Shown in pieces: positions 1-8,787 of a stretch of 64,000 bases of DNA. The stretch comes from Marinobacter sp. F4206. GTDB lineage: Bacteria; Pseudomonadota; Gammaproteobacteria; Pseudomonadales; Oleiphilaceae. Within the stretch, counting starts at the first letter, position 1; every line of letters begins with the position of its first letter. The stretch is from positions 551,866-615,865 of the forward strand of contig NZ_JAHXKI010000003.1 of the NCBI RefSeq assembly GCF_019392195.1. Direction: 5' to 3'. Position numbers and translations under genes: made by a program. Below the pieces are notes generated by a model, which did no database searches, was not told where the DNA came from, and saw nothing but the letters and a program-made list of their open reading frames with translations.

Positions 1-132
1 GAAGTCGACGCCGCGGTCGAAGAGTTGCTTGAAGAAAACGACCTCGATCTGATTCTCCCCAGCGAGGCCGTGGTTTACGTGAAGCCTGAAATGAACCTCA
101 CTTCTCAACTGCTTGAAAAGCTGAACCGTTAA
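1..132 (+). CDS. skp: 3' end of an OmpH/Skp-family periplasmic chaperone (partial)
   Basis: Frame 1 is open from the first base to a TAA at 130-132 and gives 43 C-terminal residues ending LTSQLLEKLNR. The segment PSEAVVYVKPEMNLTSQLLEKL resembles the C-terminus of OmpH/Skp proteins, where a hydrophobic strand is followed by a DIT/NLT-type helix. Skp escorts unfolded outer-membrane proteins through the periplasm. Its position directly before lpxD matches the common bamA-skp-lpxD-fabZ-lpxA order. The start lies outside the window, so only the tail can be judged. Confidence 0.8.
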   Translation, partial: EVDAAVEELLEENDLDLILPSEAVVYVKPEMNLTSQLLEKLNR

Positions 133-172
133 TCTTGGTGGGGGCTTCCCCGGAACGTTTTTGGAGCAAGTA

Positions 173-1198
173 ATGACAGAGAGGTCCTTTCGGCTCGAAG
201 AAATCGCCAAGGCGTTAGGAGCCGAACTCCGGGGTGACCCCGATGTTCAGGTAGCGGGGCTTGCCACCTTGCAGGCTGCCAGTCCCGGCCAGATAAGTTT
301 TCTGGCCAATCCCTCCTACGCCAAGTATCTGGCGGACTCTCAAGCCTCGGCCGTGATCATGTCCCCGGCATCGGCCGGGGACGCCAAGACCAATGTCCTG
401 TTATTGGACAATCCCTACCTGGGCTATGCTCGTCTGAGCCATTGGTTCGACCCTGAGCCCGTCTCCCAGCCCGGCATTCACCCGTCAGCCGTCGTTGACG
501 CCAGTGCCCGCGTGGCGGATGACGCGTCAATTGGTCCAAACGCCGTCATCGAAGCTGACGTGGAAATCGGCGAAAAGGTGGTGGTTGGCGCGGGCTCGGT
601 GATTGGGGCCCGGGCACAAGTGGGCGCGGGAACGGTTATTCGCCCGCGGGTAACGCTTGCCCATGATGTGATTGTGGGGCAGCGCTGTCATATCCTGAGT
701 GGCGCTGTTATCGGGTCTGACGGCTTCGGTTTTGCGAACGAGAAAGGCGTGTGGCACCGAATTGCCCAGCTGGGGCGCGTGGTGTTGGGCAACGATGTCG
801 AGGTCGGGGCGAACACCACCATAGACCGGGGCGCTCTTGATGACACGGTCATCGGTGACGGAGTGAAGCTCGACAACCTGATACAGATTGCTCACAACGT
901 TCAGATCGGTGACCACAGCGCCATGGCGGCCATGGTTGGCATTGCCGGCAGCACCCGGATCGGTCGCCATTGTGTGTTCGGTGGCGCGTCCGGAGTAGCG
1001 GGCCATCTGGACATTGCGGACCAGGTGCATCTGACCGGCATGACGCTGGTTACTGGCGACATCCGGGAGCCGGGCGTCTATTCCTCCGGAACCAGCGCGG
1101 ATACCAATCGGAAGTGGCGAAAGAATGCGGTGCGCTTCAGGCAGCTGGATGACCTGGCACGACGGATCAAAGAACTGGAAAAGAAATTAGAGGGCTGA
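173..1198 (+). CDS. lpxD: UDP-3-O-(3-hydroxyacyl)glucosamine N-acyltransferase LpxD
   Basis: This enzyme adds the N-linked hydroxyacyl chain in the third step of lipid A synthesis, using acyl-ACP, in the cytoplasm. The 341-residue product has an N-terminal uridine-binding domain (about 1-100) and then a left-handed beta-helix of hexapeptide repeats (about 105-300). The expected catalytic histidine is His241 in the segment [13 protein letters not shown]-terminal helix ends in KELEKKLEG. An upstream in-frame TTG at 161 could be read, but GGAG at 163-166 lies six bases before the ATG at 173, which decides the start. fabZ follows after 10 bp, so the two are cotranscribed. Confidence 0.97.
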   Translation: MTERSFRLEEIAKALGAELRGDPDVQVAGLATLQAASPGQISFLANPSYAKYLADSQASAVIMSPASAGDAKTNVLLLDNPYLGYARLSHWFDPEPVSQPGIHPSAVVDASARVADDASIGPNAVIEADVEIGEKVVVGAGSVIGARAQVGAGTVIRPRVTLAHDVIVGQRCHILSGAVIGSDGFGFANEKGVWHRIAQLGRVVLGNDVEVGANTTIDRGALDDTVIGDGVKLDNLIQIAHNVQIGDHSAMAAMVGIAGSTRIGRHCVFGGASGVAGHLDIADQVHLTGMTLVTGDIREPGVYSSGTSADTNRKWRKNAVRFRQLDDLARRIKELEKKLEG

Positions 1199-1208
1199 GG
1201 CCGACAAG

Positions 1209-1646
1209 ATGATGCGAATTGACGAAATTATGGAATATCTGCCTCATCGTTATCCGTTCCTGCTGGTGGATCGGGTCACGGAGGTCGAGAAGGGAAAATC
1301 GATCAAGGGATACAAGAATATCTCGTTCAACGAGTCATTCTTTCAAGGCCATTTCCCCAATAACCCGATTATGCCGGGCGTGCTGATCATTGAGGCCATG
1401 GCTCAGCTTTCCGGCATTCTTGGTTTTGTGACCGTTGAACGGAAACCGGCAGACGGCGTGGTACAATACTTGGCTGGTTCCAGTAAGGTACGTTTCAAGC
1501 GACCCGTGCTGCCCGGAGATCAGCTCTGTATGGAGTCAGAACTGATTTCCGGCAAGCGTGGCATCTGGAAATTCGAATGTCGGGCACTGGTCGACGGTGA
1601 AGTCGTGTGCGTGGCAGAGATTCTGACCGCTGAGAGAGAAGTTTGA
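1209..1646 (+). CDS. fabZ: 3-hydroxyacyl-[acyl-carrier-protein] dehydratase FabZ
   Basis: FabZ dehydrates 3-hydroxyacyl-ACP to trans-2-enoyl-ACP in fatty acid elongation. Its substrate is also the acyl donor for LpxA and LpxD, which explains its place among the lpx genes. The 145-residue product is a single hot-dog fold with the family signature [11 protein letters not shown] near the N-terminus, catalytic His48 in [11 protein letters not shown] and catalytic Glu62 in IIEAMAQ. The first of two adjacent ATG codons (1209, 1212) was taken; the second is equally possible. Its stop TGA shares one base with the ATG of lpxA, so translation is probably coupled. Confidence 0.97.
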   Translation: MMRIDEIMEYLPHRYPFLLVDRVTEVEKGKSIKGYKNISFNESFFQGHFPNNPIMPGVLIIEAMAQLSGILGFVTVERKPADGVVQYLAGSSKVRFKRPVLPGDQLCMESELISGKRGIWKFECRALVDGEVVCVAEILTAEREV

Positions 1647-2437
1647 TGGCGACAAGTGACTGGTCGGGTATTCATCCTCAAGCGATTGTAGACCCATCAG
1701 CCAAGCTCGGTGGCAACGTAACCGTTGGTCCCTGGAGTTACATTGGCCCTGGTGTAGAGATAGGGGATGGCACCGAGATTCTGTCCCACGTGGTTGTGAA
1801 AGGGCCGACCGTGATCGGACGTAACAACCGGATTTTCCAGTTCTCCAGTATCGGAGAGGAATGTCAGGACAAGAAATACGCTGGTGAGCCGACGACTTTG
1901 ATCATCGGCGATGACAACGTTATCCGCGAGAACTGCACCATCCATCGGGGCACCGTTCAGGATCGCGGGGAAACCCGCATCGGCAATGGCAATCTCCTGA
2001 TGGCCTACGTGCATGTTGCCCACGACTGTATCGTTGGCGACAACACCATTCTAGCCAACTGTGCAACCCTGGCCGGCCACGTCAACGTCGGTGATTTTGC
2101 CATTCTCGGTGGCGGCACGATGGTTCACCAGTTCTGCAACATCGGTGCGCACAGCATGGCGGCCGGTGGTAGCATTGTGCTCAAGGACATCCCCGCGTAC
2201 GTCATGGCGAGCGGTCAGTCGGCCCAGCCCCACGGAATGAACGTGGAGGGGCTGAAGCGCCGAGGATTCAGCAAAGAAGTGCTGCTCAGCTTACGTAGAG
2301 CCTACAAGGTGATCTATCGTCAGGGATTGACCACGGAGCAGGCCGTGGAAGAATTGGCCAGCACCTATCAGGACATTCCCGAAATAAGTCCCCTCATCGA
2401 CTCCCTGCGTCGAGCTCACCGCGGCATCATCCGCTAA
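1646..2437 (+). CDS. lpxA: UDP-N-acetylglucosamine O-acyltransferase LpxA
   Basis: LpxA catalyses the first step of lipid A synthesis, moving a 3-hydroxyacyl chain from ACP to UDP-GlcNAc. The 263-residue product is made of hexapeptide repeats forming a beta-helix (about 1-190) followed by a helical C-terminal domain (about 195-260). The catalytic histidine is His126 in YVHVAHDC. A TTG at 1643 would add one residue, but the ATG at 1646 overlaps the fabZ stop in the TGATG arrangement and is preceded by a purine-rich stretch (GAGAGAGAAG), so ATG is chosen. The acyl-length ruler cannot be read safely by eye. Confidence 0.97.
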   Translation: MATSDWSGIHPQAIVDPSAKLGGNVTVGPWSYIGPGVEIGDGTEILSHVVVKGPTVIGRNNRIFQFSSIGEECQDKKYAGEPTTLIIGDDNVIRENCTIHRGTVQDRGETRIGNGNLLMAYVHVAHDCIVGDNTILANCATLAGHVNVGDFAILGGGTMVHQFCNIGAHSMAAGGSIVLKDIPAYVMASGQSAQPHGMNVEGLKRRGFSKEVLLSLRRAYKVIYRQGLTTEQAVEELASTYQDIPEISPLIDSLRRAHRGIIR

Positions 2438-2458
2438 CCTGGCGGGAGCCTGTTGGTG

Positions 2459-3643
2459 ATGGACCATCCATTACACCGTGCGGTTGTCAGCAACCGCCCA
2501 ATGACCTTTGGAATCATTGCCGGCGAGGCATCGGGAGACATTCTCGGTGCCGGGCTGATACGGTCGCTTCGGGCCCGATATCCGGCCGCCCGATTTGTCG
2601 GGATTGGCGGTGACGACATGATTGCCGAGGGTTTCCACTCCCTGGTTCCGATGGAGCGGCTTTCCGTGATGGGGTTGGTTGAAGTCCTTGGGCGGATCCG
2701 CGAGTTGTTCCAGATACGTGCCCGCTTGCTGGACTACTTTTTTGCTACCCCGCCGGACGTGGTGATCGGCATCGATTCCCCGGATTTTACCCTGACCATT
2801 GAACGCCGCTGTCGCGAAGCGGGTATTCCGACGGTTCACTATGTGAGCCCATCGGTCTGGGCGTGGCGACAGAAGCGGATCTTCAAGATTGCCAAGTCCG
2901 TGAACCTGATGCTCACGCTGTTTCCCTTTGAGGCCCGCTTTTACGAGGAGCATCAGGTGCCAGTGGCCTTTGTGGGACACCCTCTGGCCGATCGAATTCC
3001 CATGGTTCCGGAAACGGGCAAGGCCCGCCGGGAGTTGGGGCTTTCCGAACACGCGCCTTTGCTGGCGGTACTGCCGGGGAGCCGGGCCGGAGAAGTGGAA
3101 CGCCTTGGAACCCTGTTTCTGGAGGCCGCTCGCTGGATCCAGGAGACTCGACCGGATTTGCAGTTGGTGATTCCCTGTGTAAATCGGGAGCGGGAAAGAC
3201 AGGTTCGGGATCTGGTTGACGCCCTGGAAGTGAAACTACCCGTTACTATTGTGCGTGGAAAATCACGCGAGGTCATGGCGGCCTCGGATGTCGTGCTACT
3301 GGCATCCGGCACTGCGACGCTGGAAGCCATGCTGCTGAAAAAGCCGATGGTGGTGGGGTATCGACTGAGTGATTTCAGCTACGCGCTGCTGTCTCGTTTA
3401 GTCAAAGTGCCTCATGTTGCGTTGCCCAATCTTCTGGCCCGAGAGACTCTGGTTCCTGAACTGCTACAGGACGATGCCACCGCCGAGGCGCTAGGCTCTG
3501 CAGTGCTGGAGCGGCTGGAGAACCAGCAGGAGCGCCAGCGGCTGGTCGACGCCTTCACTGAACTGCATCAGACCCTGAAGCAGGACGCCGATGAGAAGGC
3601 GGCGCAAGCGGTATCTGATTTGCTGGAGGGGAGGCGAGCCTGA
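2459..3643 (+). CDS. lpxB: Lipid A disaccharide synthase LpxB
   Basis: LpxB joins UDP-diacylglucosamine and lipid X into the lipid A disaccharide at the inner membrane (a GT19 glycosyltransferase). The product is about 394 residues, close to the family norm. It has [17 protein letters not shown] near the N-terminus, GIDSPDFTL and [18 protein letters not shown] in the first half, and [21 protein letters not shown] in the donor-binding half. TTG (2453), GTG (2456) and ATG (2459) lie in a row behind GGGAG at 2444-2448, so the exact start is uncertain by two codons. The stop overlaps the ATG of rnhB (TGATG). Confidence 0.96.
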   Translation: MDHPLHRAVVSNRPMTFGIIAGEASGDILGAGLIRSLRARYPAARFVGIGGDDMIAEGFHSLVPMERLSVMGLVEVLGRIRELFQIRARLLDYFFATPPDVVIGIDSPDFTLTIERRCREAGIPTVHYVSPSVWAWRQKRIFKIAKSVNLMLTLFPFEARFYEEHQVPVAFVGHPLADRIPMVPETGKARRELGLSEHAPLLAVLPGSRAGEVERLGTLFLEAARWIQETRPDLQLVIPCVNRERERQVRDLVDALEVKLPVTIVRGKSREVMAASDVVLLASGTATLEAMLLKKPMVVGYRLSDFSYALLSRLVKVPHVALPNLLARETLVPELLQDDATAEALGSAVLERLENQQERQRLVDAFTELHQTLKQDADEKAAQAVSDLLEGRRA

Positions 3644-4338
3644 TGGCACGTGTTGAGTTGCCACCATTTGAATGTTCCTACCAGGGCCAGTTGCTGGCGG
3701 GCGTGGATGAAGTGGGGCGGGGGCCGCTCATCGGAGCGGTTGTGACCGCCGCAGTGATTCTTCATCCGGACCGGCCTATTGCGGGATTGGCGGATTCCAA
3801 AAAGCTGACGGAAAAGAAGCGCAACGCGCTCTACGATGAGATCATCGAGAAGGCCGCGGCATGGTGTATTGGCCGTTGTGAGGCCCATGAAATTGACCAG
3901 TTGAACATCTACCAGGCCACAATGGTCGCGATGGAGCGTGCGGTTGCCGGGCTCGGGATTGAGCCTGAGTATGTGCTGGTTGATGGCAATAGGTGCCCGA
4001 ACTGGCGCTGGGCCTCCGAACCGGTGGTCAAGGGCGACAGCAGGGTAAAGGAGATCAGTGCGGCATCCATCCTGGCAAAGGTTACCAGAGACCGGGAGAT
4101 GGAAGTGTTGGAGCAGAGCTATCCGGGCTATGGCCTGGCGAAGCACAAGGGGTATCCGACACCGGTTCACCTCGAAGCCCTGTTTCGCCTCGGTGTTACG
4201 CCGGAGCATCGTCGATCCTTCCGGCCGGTCCAGGAGGCGATCGAGAAAACGGGCTTTTGGAAGCAGCCAGAGGCCCAGGAAACCGCTGATGCCGGGGGGC
4301 TTCATTTTCCCTCTGACTTGTTTGAAAATAGCAATTGA
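3643..4338 (+). CDS. rnhB: Ribonuclease HII
   Basis: RNase HII cuts the RNA strand of RNA-DNA hybrids and removes single misincorporated ribonucleotides. The 231-residue product has the diagnostic [15 protein letters not shown], with acidic metal ligands Asp22 and Glu23. Later come [19 protein letters not shown] and [21 protein letters not shown], all family signatures. It ends with about 30 residues beyond the usual core (after KTGFW), which look unstructured. The start overlaps the lpxB stop. Its own stop codon lies inside the -35 box of the tRNA promoter that follows, so the operon ends here. Confidence 0.96.
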   Translation: MARVELPPFECSYQGQLLAGVDEVGRGPLIGAVVTAAVILHPDRPIAGLADSKKLTEKKRNALYDEIIEKAAAWCIGRCEAHEIDQLNIYQATMVAMERAVAGLGIEPEYVLVDGNRCPNWRWASEPVVKGDSRVKEISAASILAKVTRDREMEVLEQSYPGYGLAKHKGYPTPVHLEALFRLGVTPEHRRSFRPVQEAIEKTGFWKQPEAQETADAGGLHFPSDLFENSN

Positions 4339-4363
4339 CAGTGTGCTTGTCAGTCCTTACTAT
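4335..4363 (+). promoter_or_regulatory. Sigma-70 promoter for the initiator tRNA
   Basis: A perfect TTGACA at 4335-4340 is followed after 17 bases by TACTAT at 4358-4363 and then a GCGC-rich stretch typical of stringently controlled stable-RNA promoters. The -35 box overlaps the last codons and the TGA stop of rnhB. The tRNA begins about 46 bases past the -10 box, which leaves room for a short 5' leader. Confidence 0.8.
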
Positions 4364-4408
4364 ACGCGCACGTTGATCGGGGTAGTCCCGGTAAACAACC
4401 AGTTTTGA

Positions 4409-4485
<77 letters not shown>

Positions 4486-4496
4486 TAAAAGAAAAA

Positions 4497-4529
4497 GGCA
4501 GATCAGTGATTCACTGATCTGCCTTTTTT
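4497..4529 (+). terminator. Rho-independent terminator of the tRNA-fMet unit
   Basis: A 13-bp perfect stem (GGCAGATCAGTGA paired with TCACTGATCTGCC) with a very short loop is followed by a run of six T. It sits 11 bases after the CCA end and would release a short tRNA precursor. Confidence 0.92.
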
Positions 4530-4620
4530 GCGTTTAGGGCTGCAGAAAGTTTGTGTGACAAATAGGTGCCAGAGCTTCGGAATAGCATCGTGCGCTCGCC
4601 TTTTTATCTGAATGGCCTTT

Positions 4621-5160
4621 CTAATTCGCCTGATCCGCCGTCCTTCTCATAAGCATCCCCATGATCGTCAGGCTTGCTCCAGCCGCCAGCATGTGAAGCC
4701 CAAGCAAAGCCCCGAGCAGAGCCATCGTGGCTTCTGGCGAGGACAGAAGAACGATGGCCAACGCCGAGGAGATGATTCCTGCTAGCAGCAGCGGCCAAAA
4801 GGACTGGGTACCCTTGATGTGCTTCACACGGAAAGCAAACATGATCTGGATGACACTGCTTGCCGCCAGAAGTATCAGCAAAAGGGTGGTGAGAGAAATG
4901 AGTCCCGCCAGCGGATTGGCCATGAAGGTCCAGCCTAGAAAGGCCATGAGCGCGCCCAGCGCCCAGTTCAGAAGCTTACGCGCGGTTTCTTCCTTGCCAA
5001 ATCCCAAGGCAATCTGAAGCGCACCACCAAGCAAAAGAAAAATTCCGATCACAGAGACTATTGCAGCAGATGCAAAGACGGCACTGAACAGAACAACAAC
5101 ACCTGGCGCCATGGTCAACAGCCCTAACCAGAAATATTTGGTCGAATGGTTGATTCTCAC
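4621..5160 (-). CDS. HdeD/DUF308-family membrane protein
   Basis: The 179-residue product is almost entirely hydrophobic and can form about six transmembrane helices with short loops. The repeated pattern of helices around GVVVLFSAVFASAAIVSVIGIFLLLGG and GALMAFLGWTFMANPLAGLISLTTLLLILL matches HdeD-type (DUF308) proteins. Members are inner-membrane proteins; E. coli HdeD is linked to acid resistance at high cell density, but its mechanism is not known. It stands alone between a convergent tRNA terminator and a divergent transposase fragment, so context adds nothing. Function is inferred only from the fold. Confidence 0.8.
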   Translation of the reverse strand: MRINHSTKYFWLGLLTMAPGVVVLFSAVFASAAIVSVIGIFLLLGGALQIALGFGKEETARKLLNWALGALMAFLGWTFMANPLAGLISLTTLLLILLAASSVIQIMFAFRVKHIKGTQSFWPLLLAGIISSALAIVLLSSPEATMALLGALLGLHMLAAGASLTIMGMLMRRTADQAN

Positions 5161-5266
5161 GACTGGCTCTTTTTTTTCGGTTCTATCTACGGATGGACTT
5201 TCCCCACTCTGGTGGACACTCCTGGCCTATGTTCAAAGCATGGGAGAAAGCGCTAGGAGCAACCAA

Positions 5267-5357
5267 CGTTATTCACCCGAATTCCAGGATGAAGCGGTCC
5301 GGCAAGTAAAACCTGAAAGCAAATGGTCGATAGGGCGCTTTAGCGAACGCCTGACCG
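5267..5357 (+). pseudogene. Fragment of an IS3-family transposase orfA
   Basis: A short plus-strand stretch reads RYSPEFQDEAVRQV and then, after a few residues, SIGRFSERLTAWLL. This matches the start of IS3/IS911-type OrfA proteins, where a sequence like RYSPEFKxEAVRLV is followed by an HTH containing VAERLG. The normal initiator and the rest of the helix-turn-helix are missing, and the frame runs straight into the 3' end of the neighbouring LysR gene. I see no terminal inverted repeats. It is a relic of an old insertion rather than a working gene. Confidence 0.55.
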
Positions 5358-5362
5358 CCTGG

Positions 5363-6259
5363 TTACTCAAACCGATCCCAGTAGGGTGGCTCCCCGAAAT
5401 AACCATCCATGAAATCCACAAAGCTACGAACCTTGCTTGCCAGCAGCTGCCGATGGGCATACACGGCATAGAGCGCCATTGGCTCTGGCTCGTGCTCTGG
5501 CAGGATAATCCGAAGTTTCCCCTCCCGGATCGCGGAGCCTGCAATAAAGGTGGGCTGGAGGGCGATCCCGGCTCCGGCGATGGCAGCTTCTACCAGCACA
5601 TCGCCGTTGTTGCTGACCATGTCGCTTCCGGCATTCTGCAGCCATCGGTGTATCGACCAGGTGGCATCCACATCCATGTAGCTGTAACGAAGGTATTGAT
5701 GGTCGCCTAGCGCCTCTGGTCGATCAGGTGTGCCCTGTCGTTGCAGATAGTCCGGGGAGGCGCACATGACCAGGCGGACTGGCGCAATACGTTTGGCAAT
5801 CAGTGAGGAGCTTTTCAGGTGGCCGATCCGTAGTGCGATATCGAAGCCTTCCTCGAGGATATCGACCTTGCGATCGTTCAGTTGCAGGTCGATGTTCACG
5901 GCAGGGTGGGCTTTCTGAAAGTCCGTCAACAATGGCGCCATATGGCGGATGGCGAAAGAAACCGGGGCACTGATGCGCAGCAGGCCGCGCGCTTGGGTCT
6001 GCAGGTCGCCAAGCTGGTTTTCCATGTCATCAATGTCATTCAGCACTTGCTGGGCGCGCTGGTGGTAGCTTGCTCCCGCCTCCGTCAGATGAATCTTGCG
6101 GGTGGTGCGGTTCAGCAGGCGCACGCCAAGGTGCCGCTCAAGCTGGGAAACGTATTTGCTGACCAGCTGTGGGGACATCTCCATCCGATCTGCGGCGCGC
6201 GTGAACGTACCTTCGCTTACTACTGTGACAAAGGCACGCATGGCATCAATACGGTCCAT
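5363..6259 (-). CDS. LysR-family transcriptional regulator (YhaJ-like context)
   Basis: The 298-residue product has an N-terminal winged HTH (about 1-60: MDRIDAMRAFVTVVSEGTF then SPQLVSKYVSQLERHLGVRLLNRTTR) and a periplasmic-binding-like effector domain (about 90-290). The length is normal for the family. It is divergent from doxX, with a 23-bp dyad in the shared 164-bp gap. In E. coli the LysR protein YhaJ controls yqjF (DoxX) and yqjG, the same two families found next door, so a role as sensor of quinones or catechols is inferred from context. The 3' end abuts a transposase relic but the reading frame looks complete. Confidence 0.9.
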   Translation of the reverse strand: MDRIDAMRAFVTVVSEGTFTRAADRMEMSPQLVSKYVSQLERHLGVRLLNRTTRKIHLTEAGASYHQRAQQVLNDIDDMENQLGDLQTQARGLLRISAPVSFAIRHMAPLLTDFQKAHPAVNIDLQLNDRKVDILEEGFDIALRIGHLKSSSLIAKRIAPVRLVMCASPDYLQRQGTPDRPEALGDHQYLRYSYMDVDATWSIHRWLQNAGSDMVSNNGDVLVEAAIAGAGIALQPTFIAGSAIREGKLRIILPEHEPEPMALYAVYAHRQLLASKVRSFVDFMDGYFGEPPYWDRFE

Positions 6260-6288
6260 TGGTTTATCCCGTCTTTCCTGTTTCTATC

Positions 6289-6311
6289 ATTATCAATGCG
6301 ATGTTGATAAT
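6289..6311. promoter_or_regulatory. Dyad operator in the LysR/doxX divergent region
   Basis: ATTATCAA at 6289-6296 and TTGATAAT at 6304-6311 form a perfect 8-bp inverted repeat with a 7-base spacer. It lies 30 bases upstream of the LysR start codon and about 112 bases before the doxX start. This is where a LysR regulator would be expected to bind for autoregulation and divergent activation. Confidence 0.65.
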
Positions 6312-6423
6312 TAAGCAACGTTGGTCATCTTAGTTTTTCAATTTGGCGATAGTAGAGTGACTACATCACCTGAGGCGGGAGCTTCGGGCCAAATTAACGA
6401 CAGCAAGATTCGAGGGGACCATC

Positions 6424-6900
6424 ATGACTACTCAATTCGTACAGACACTGCTCCAATCCAATGCCGGTTTCGCTGCTCTGGTACTTCGCGTGCCGGTCGG
6501 TCTGATTCTCGCCGCCCACGGCGCCCAGAAACTTTTCGCCTGGTTCGGCGGCTACGGCCTTGAAGGCACCGGGCAGTGGATGGCGAGCATCGGCCTGGAG
6601 CCAGGCTACCTGATGGCGTTACTGGCCGGCAGCGCAGAGTTCTTTGGTGGCCTGGCCCTGGCCCTTGGCCTGCTGACCCGTCCCGCTGCGGTGGTCAGTG
6701 CGATTGCCATGCTCGTCGCGATCTTCGCCGTCCACATCGGCAACGGCCTGTTCATGTCCAACAACGGCTATGAGTACGCCCTGACCCTGTTTGTGGTGAG
6801 CGTGGCCCTGGCCATTCAGGGTGGTGGCCGATTTGCCCTCGATAACGTGCTTCTCGAGCGACTCGGCAGTGCCGGGCAGGGCCAGCGGGCCGCCCTGTAA
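6424..6900 (+). CDS. DoxX-family inner-membrane protein
   Basis: The 158-residue product has four predicted transmembrane helices. It shows the DoxX signature LRVPVGLILAAHGAQKLFAWFGGYG near the N-terminus, followed by GSAEFFGGLALALGLLTRPAAVV. DoxX proteins are small quinone- or thiol-linked membrane proteins of uncertain reaction. E. coli YqjF belongs here and is induced by hydroxylated breakdown products of nitroaromatics. GAGGGG lies just upstream of the ATG. The glutathionyl-hydroquinone reductase gene follows after 88 bp on the same strand, and a GC-rich hairpin (6941-6967) without a T-run sits in that gap. Confidence 0.88.
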   Translation: MTTQFVQTLLQSNAGFAALVLRVPVGLILAAHGAQKLFAWFGGYGLEGTGQWMASIGLEPGYLMALLAGSAEFFGGLALALGLLTRPAAVVSAIAMLVAIFAVHIGNGLFMSNNGYEYALTLFVVSVALAIQGGGRFALDNVLLERLGSAGQGQRAAL

Positions 6901-6988
6901 CAGCCAGTGTCCACATTGCAGAAACGTTTAGGTTTGAGTTGGCGCTCCTCCAGTGTGGGGAGTGCCTTGCTGACAGGAGAACAGGACC

Positions 6989-7936
6989 ATGCTGGTAAAT
7001 GGCGCCTGGAAAGAAAACTGGCAACCGGTACAGGCGAAGGACGAGCAGGGACGTTTTATCCGACAGACGTCCCCATTCCGGAACTGGGTTACGCCAGACG
7101 GCTCCGCCGGGCCTACCGGAACTGGCGGATTCAGAGCCGAGAAGGGGCGCTATCACCTATACGTGGCGTACATTTGTCCCTGGGCCTCGAGAGCCCTGAT
7201 GGTGCGCGAACTCAAAGGGCTGAAGGACCTGATCGGTGTAACGGTCGTCAATCCGCGGCTGACCGACCAGGGTTGGCAGTTCGGTGGTTACCCCGGTGCG
7301 GATGAGGACGGGCTCAACGGTGCACGCTACATGCACGAGCTGTATACCCGCGCCGATCCGACAATCTCCGGGCGGGCCACGGTGCCTGTGCTCTGGGACA
7401 AGCATACCGGGACAATCGTAAACAACGAATCTGCGGATGTGGTTCGGATGCTGAACAGTGCGTTCCGGGGCATCGTGGACAAGGGGTCGGACCTGTATCC
7501 CGAGGATCTGGCGTCCGACATCGACAGCCTCAATGCGTATCTGTACTCGGATCTGAATAACGGTGTCTACCAGGCGGGCTTTGCGTCCAGTCAGGAGGCC
7601 TATGACGAGGCTTACACCAAGGTTTTCGCGGCCCTCGACGAGCTGGAGGCGCGACTGGCAGACAGGCGTCCCTACCTGTTCGGGGATCGTCTGACGGAAA
7701 CGGATATTCGCCTGTTCGTAACCCTGGTGCGCTTCGATGCGGCCTATCACGGCCTGTTCAAGTGCAACCGCAATACGTTGCAGGTCATGCCCCGTCTGCA
7801 TGCCTATATGCATCGGATCCTGAAGCTCGACGGCATTGCCAGCACGGTGAACCTCGATCACATCAAGGCCGGGTATTACTCCATCAAGGCCCTGAACCCG
7901 AGCGGTATTGTACCGGCGGGCCCGGGTAAGCTCTGA
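6989..7936 (+). CDS. yqjG: Glutathionyl-hydroquinone reductase, Xi-class GST (YqjG-like)
   Basis: This cytoplasmic enzyme removes glutathione from glutathionyl-hydroquinones, returning the free hydroquinone. The 315-residue product has a thioredoxin-fold half with the Xi-class motif YICPWASRAL, placing the catalytic cysteine at residue 63 as in E. coli YqjG. Conserved segments downstream are RATVPVLWDK and NNESADVVRML, and the helical C-terminal half has GDRLTETDIRLFVTLVRFD. Length fits the family. An AGGAGAACAGGA stretch precedes the ATG. It pairs with doxX upstream and a dioxygenase downstream, supporting a quinone-handling operon. Confidence 0.94.
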   Translation: MLVNGAWKENWQPVQAKDEQGRFIRQTSPFRNWVTPDGSAGPTGTGGFRAEKGRYHLYVAYICPWASRALMVRELKGLKDLIGVTVVNPRLTDQGWQFGGYPGADEDGLNGARYMHELYTRADPTISGRATVPVLWDKHTGTIVNNESADVVRMLNSAFRGIVDKGSDLYPEDLASDIDSLNAYLYSDLNNGVYQAGFASSQEAYDEAYTKVFAALDELEARLADRRPYLFGDRLTETDIRLFVTLVRFDAAYHGLFKCNRNTLQVMPRLHAYMHRILKLDGIASTVNLDHIKAGYYSIKALNPSGIVPAGPGKL

Positions 7937-7983
7937 CCGGCATTTTCAGTGCCATGCTACAAGTGATTGCTGGAGGCTTAGCT

Positions 7984-8787
7984 ATGATCAAAGAACCTGA
8001 TGTGCTGTTCATTTCCCACGGCGGCGGGCCGATGCCTCTGCTGGGCGACCCGGGGCACAGGGAGTTGGTGGATCATCTCATCGACCTCGGCGGAATGCTG
8101 AAAAAACCGTCTGCAATTCTGGTGATCAGCGCGCACTGGGAGGAACCGGTACCGACGATCACCGCCGGAGCCAGCCCGCCACTGATCTACGACTACTATG
8201 GCTTTCCACCCGAGGCTTACGAGATACAGTATCCGTGCCCGGGCGAGCCCGCGCTTGCCAGTCAGGTTTACCAGGCATTGAATAAGGCGGGGATCCCGTC
8301 GCGGCTTGATGCTCAGCGCGGTTTCGATCACGGCTTGTTTGTGCCGCTAAAGCTGATGTACCCGGAGGCGGATATTCCGTGTATTCAACTTTCGCTGGTG
8401 AACAGCCTGGACGCTGGCGAACACCTGGCGATAGGCCGAGCCCTGCGGGGCTTGGACTGCGAGAACCTGCTGGTGATCGGGGCCGGTTTTTCGTTTCACA
8501 ACATGCGGGCGTTTTTCGCGCCCAATACCCGGGAGGTCCAGGCCCGCAACCAGGCTTTCGAGGACTGGTTGAATCAGACCTGTACCGATGCCGGCTTGCT
8601 GGAGTCACAGCGCGCCGAACGTCTGGCCCACTGGGATCGGGCTCCCCACGCCCGATTTTGTCATCCCCGGGAAGAGCATCTTCTGCCGTTGCACGTCTGT
8701 TACGGGCTGGCGGGCAGGGCCAGTGATGCTCGCATGACGGCAACAATCCTCGGGAAGCAATCCGGAATCTTCTATTGGGAGGGCTGA
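7984..8787 (+). CDS. LigB/DODA-type extradiol ring-cleavage dioxygenase
   Basis: The 267-residue product belongs to the class III extradiol dioxygenases (YgiD/4,5-DOPA dioxygenase group), which open catechol-like rings with non-heme iron or zinc. Metal-ligand segments are LFISHGGGPM (near 12), VISAHWEEP (near 50), and FDHGLFVPLKLMYPEADIP (near 115). A longer ORF could start at an ATG at 7954, but GGAGG at 7972-7976 with a 7-base spacer points to the ATG at 7984. It lies 47 bp after yqjG and probably shares its mRNA. The true substrate cannot be read from sequence. Confidence 0.9.
   Translation: MIKEPDVLFISHGGGPMPLLGDPGHRELVDHLIDLGGMLKKPSAILVISAHWEEPVPTITAGASPPLIYDYYGFPPEAYEIQYPCPGEPALASQVYQALNKAGIPSRLDAQRGFDHGLFVPLKLMYPEADIPCIQLSLVNSLDAGEHLAIGRALRGLDCENLLVIGAGFSFHNMRAFFAPNTREVQARNQAFEDWLNQTCTDAGLLESQRAERLAHWDRAPHARFCHPREEHLLPLHVCYGLAGRASDARMTATILGKQSGIFYWEG

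Noticed and set aside
6941..6967. Hairpin between doxX and the hydroquinone reductase gene, considered as a terminator
   Set aside because: There is no T-run after it, and the downstream gene shares direction and probable function.
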